From: CAZOOA01 sp964581355
GTDB lineage: Bacteria > Bacillota > Dethiobacteria > DTU022 > UBA8154
Reading direction: 5' to 3'
Length of the DNA stretch: 7,123 nucleotides
Assembly (NCBI GenBank): GCA_964581355.1
Contig: CAZOOA010000103.1
Coordinates: 1-7,123 of the forward strand
The translations under genes and the position numbers were made by a program. The notes under the pieces were generated by a model, which had not been told where the DNA came from, did not search any database, and saw only the letters and a program-made list of their open reading frames with translations. The number at the start of each line of letters is the position of its first letter. The first letter of the stretch is position 1. This document shows positions 6,147-7,123 of this stretch, in pieces.

Positions 6147-6812
6147 ATGGATGTTATCGAGGCAATTAAAAAGAGAAAAAGTATCAGGGGATACAAGCCG
6201 GACCCGGTTCCCAAAGAAGTGCTGAAGGAAATCCTGGAAGTTGCAGTGCGTGCCCCCTCCGGGTTGAATACTCAACCCTGGGAATTCACCGTGGTTACCG
6301 GCCGCCCCCTGGACGAAATCAGGCGTGAAAATGTGGAGAAACTCCAGTCGGTGGGCAAGGATGTTTTTGATTTTCACTATACCGGGGTCTACCGGGAGCG
6401 CCAGGTGAACCTGGCCAAGCAGCTGTTCCAGCTAATGGGTATCAAGCGGGAAGACAAAGAAAAAAGGGATGCGTGGCTGCAGCGGGGTTTTCGCTTTTTT
6501 GATGCACCGGCGGCTCTGATCATCTCCATGGATCGATCCCTGGATGAGCGAAGTTGGGCCGTTTTTGACCTGGGAATCGTGACCCAGACCATCTGCCTGG
6601 CTGCCTTGAAATACGGCCTGGGGACGTGTATTGAAGACCAGGGAGTGGTTTTTCCAGAGGTGATCCACAAACATACCGGTCTGCCGGAGTCGAAAAAAGT
6701 CGTAATCGGCATTGCCATCGGCTACCCGGACTGGGAATTTCCGGCCAATGCGGTGGTAAGCCACAGGGAAAGCGCAGAGGACCTGACGACCTGGTGCGGG
6801 TTTGAAGAATAA
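6147..6812 (+). CDS. Nitroreductase-family FMN oxidoreductase
   Basis: A 221-residue soluble flavoprotein of the nitroreductase family, which uses FMN and NAD(P)H to reduce nitro compounds, quinones or similar acceptors; the natural substrate cannot be told from sequence. Family marks: the N-terminal KKRKSIRGYKPDPVP with the FMN-phosphate-binding arginines (R10, R14), APSGLNTQPWEF (36-47), the helical centre around DLGIVTQTICLAALKYGLGT (141-160), and VIGIAIGYPD (186-195). The C-terminus (VVSHRESAEDLTTWCGF) is also typical. Length is normal for the family. The start is supported by AAGGAG at 6133-6138, eight bases before the ATG. It is a single gene, divergent from the PilZ gene and followed by 234 non-coding bases, so it is probably transcribed alone from the promoter candidate near 6070. 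Confidence 0.92.
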   Translation: MDVIEAIKKRKSIRGYKPDPVPKEVLKEILEVAVRAPSGLNTQPWEFTVVTGRPLDEIRRENVEKLQSVGKDVFDFHYTGVYRERQVNLAKQLFQLMGIKREDKEKRDAWLQRGFRFFDAPAALIISMDRSLDERSWAVFDLGIVTQTICLAALKYGLGTCIEDQGVVFPEVIHKHTGLPESKKVVIGIAIGYPDWEFPANAVVSHRESAEDLTTWCGFEE

Positions 6813-6891
6813 GACTGCTGCAAACGAAGCGAAACTGCTGCAGAAATGGGTTCTTTGTTTCAAGTTTGCCTCCAAATGGTTGTTCCGGAAA

Positions 6892-6917
6892 CCTCCTGCC
6901 CCGCGGGGTGACGGAGG
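6892..6917. repeat. GC-rich hairpin after the nitroreductase gene
   Basis: CCTCC (6892-6896) can pair with GGAGG (6913-6917), enclosing CCCCGCGGGG (6899-6908), a perfect ten-base palindrome, with unpaired TG and TGAC between the two stems. No T-run follows directly; a TTTT occurs 11 bases later at 6928-6931. It may act as the end of the nitroreductase transcript, but it does not fit a standard intrinsic terminator, so I list it as a structural repeat. Nearby, ACTGCTGCA appears twice, at 6814-6822 and 6834-6842. Confidence 0.45.
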
Positions 6918-6943
6918 AAAACGGCGCTTTTGTGCCAAAACAA

Positions 6944-6972
6944 TTGCATTTCATTTTGCTCTGTGTTAGAAT
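6944..6972 (+). promoter_or_regulatory. Sigma-A-type promoter for the tRNA gene
   Basis: TTGCAT (6944-6949) and TAGAAT (6967-6972) are separated by exactly 17 bases, each close to the consensus TTGACA and TATAAT. Transcription would begin near 6979 and reach the tRNA after a leader of roughly 65-70 bases. The position just upstream of a stable RNA gene supports the call. Confidence 0.65.
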
Positions 6973-7046
6973 AGGGAAGCAGATTAAGGAATAAAGAAAT
7001 CGGGATGGTTCTGAGGTTGTTTGATTTGCTGTCATCCCTTCTCTGT

Positions 7047-7123
7047 CGGGGCGTAGCGCAGTTTGGTAGCGCACCTGCTTTGGGAGCAGGGGGTCGCAGG
7101 TTCGAATCCTGTCGCCCCGACCA
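7047..7123 (+). tRNA. tRNA-Pro (anticodon UGG)
   Basis: A complete 77-base cloverleaf. The acceptor stem is CGGGGCG (7047-7053) with CGCCCCG (7113-7119), then discriminator A and an encoded CCA. The D arm has GCGC pairing with GCGC. The anticodon stem CCTGC/GCAGG (7074-7078, 7086-7090) closes the loop TTTGGGA, giving anticodon TGG at 7081-7083. The T arm is GCAGG-TTCGAAT-CCTGT (7096-7112) with one G-U pair. The C1-G72 pair and A73 are the usual bacterial proline identity features. U34 in the anticodon can read several or all CCN codons. The window ends exactly at the last base of CCA. Confidence 0.97.

Overview
The window looks like a stretch of chromosome from a spore-forming, GC-rich Firmicute, plausibly Peptococcaceae-like (Desulfotomaculum, Pelotomaculum or Thermincola type). 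The clues are a Spo0E-like sporulation phosphatase, strong AGGAGG-type ribosome binding sites, and a secreted RCC1 propeller joined to a 'copper amine oxidase N-terminal' domain pair, an architecture known from such organisms. The taxonomic placement is inference. No insertion sequence, phage gene, CRISPR array or rRNA was seen.

Layout: (1) 3-92, the tail of an unidentified upstream gene. (2) 113-1528, a complete two-transmembrane sensor histidine kinase, with no response regulator recognisable in the window. (3) 1529-2119, about 590 bases with no convincing gene but with a 17-base-period tandem repeat. (4) 2120-5137, three tightly spaced plus-strand genes: a Spo0E-like protein, a secreted seven-repeat RCC1 protein with a C-terminal stalk-type domain, and a DUF362 protein whose start overlaps the end of the RCC1 gene by 20 bases. 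(5) 5182-5934, a minus-strand YcgR-like PilZ c-di-GMP receptor, convergent with the DUF362 gene. (6) 5935-6146, a divergent intergenic region with a tandem octamer, a perfect TATAAT and small dyads. (7) 6147-6812, an FMN nitroreductase-family protein. (8) 6813-7046, an intergenic region with a GC-rich hairpin and a clear sigma-A-type promoter. (9) 7047-7123, tRNA-Pro(UGG), ending exactly at the window edge.

How the parts may work together: the kinase, the Spo0E-like protein and the PilZ receptor are all signal-transduction parts that, in known systems, act on the choice between sporulation, motility and a surface-attached state. The genes of 2120-5137 are probably one transcription unit, given the 29-base gap and then the 20-base overlap, but no established pathway links Spo0E-like, RCC1/stalk and DUF362 proteins. 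That cluster is the best candidate here for something undescribed. The nitroreductase and the tRNA look like ordinary separate units.
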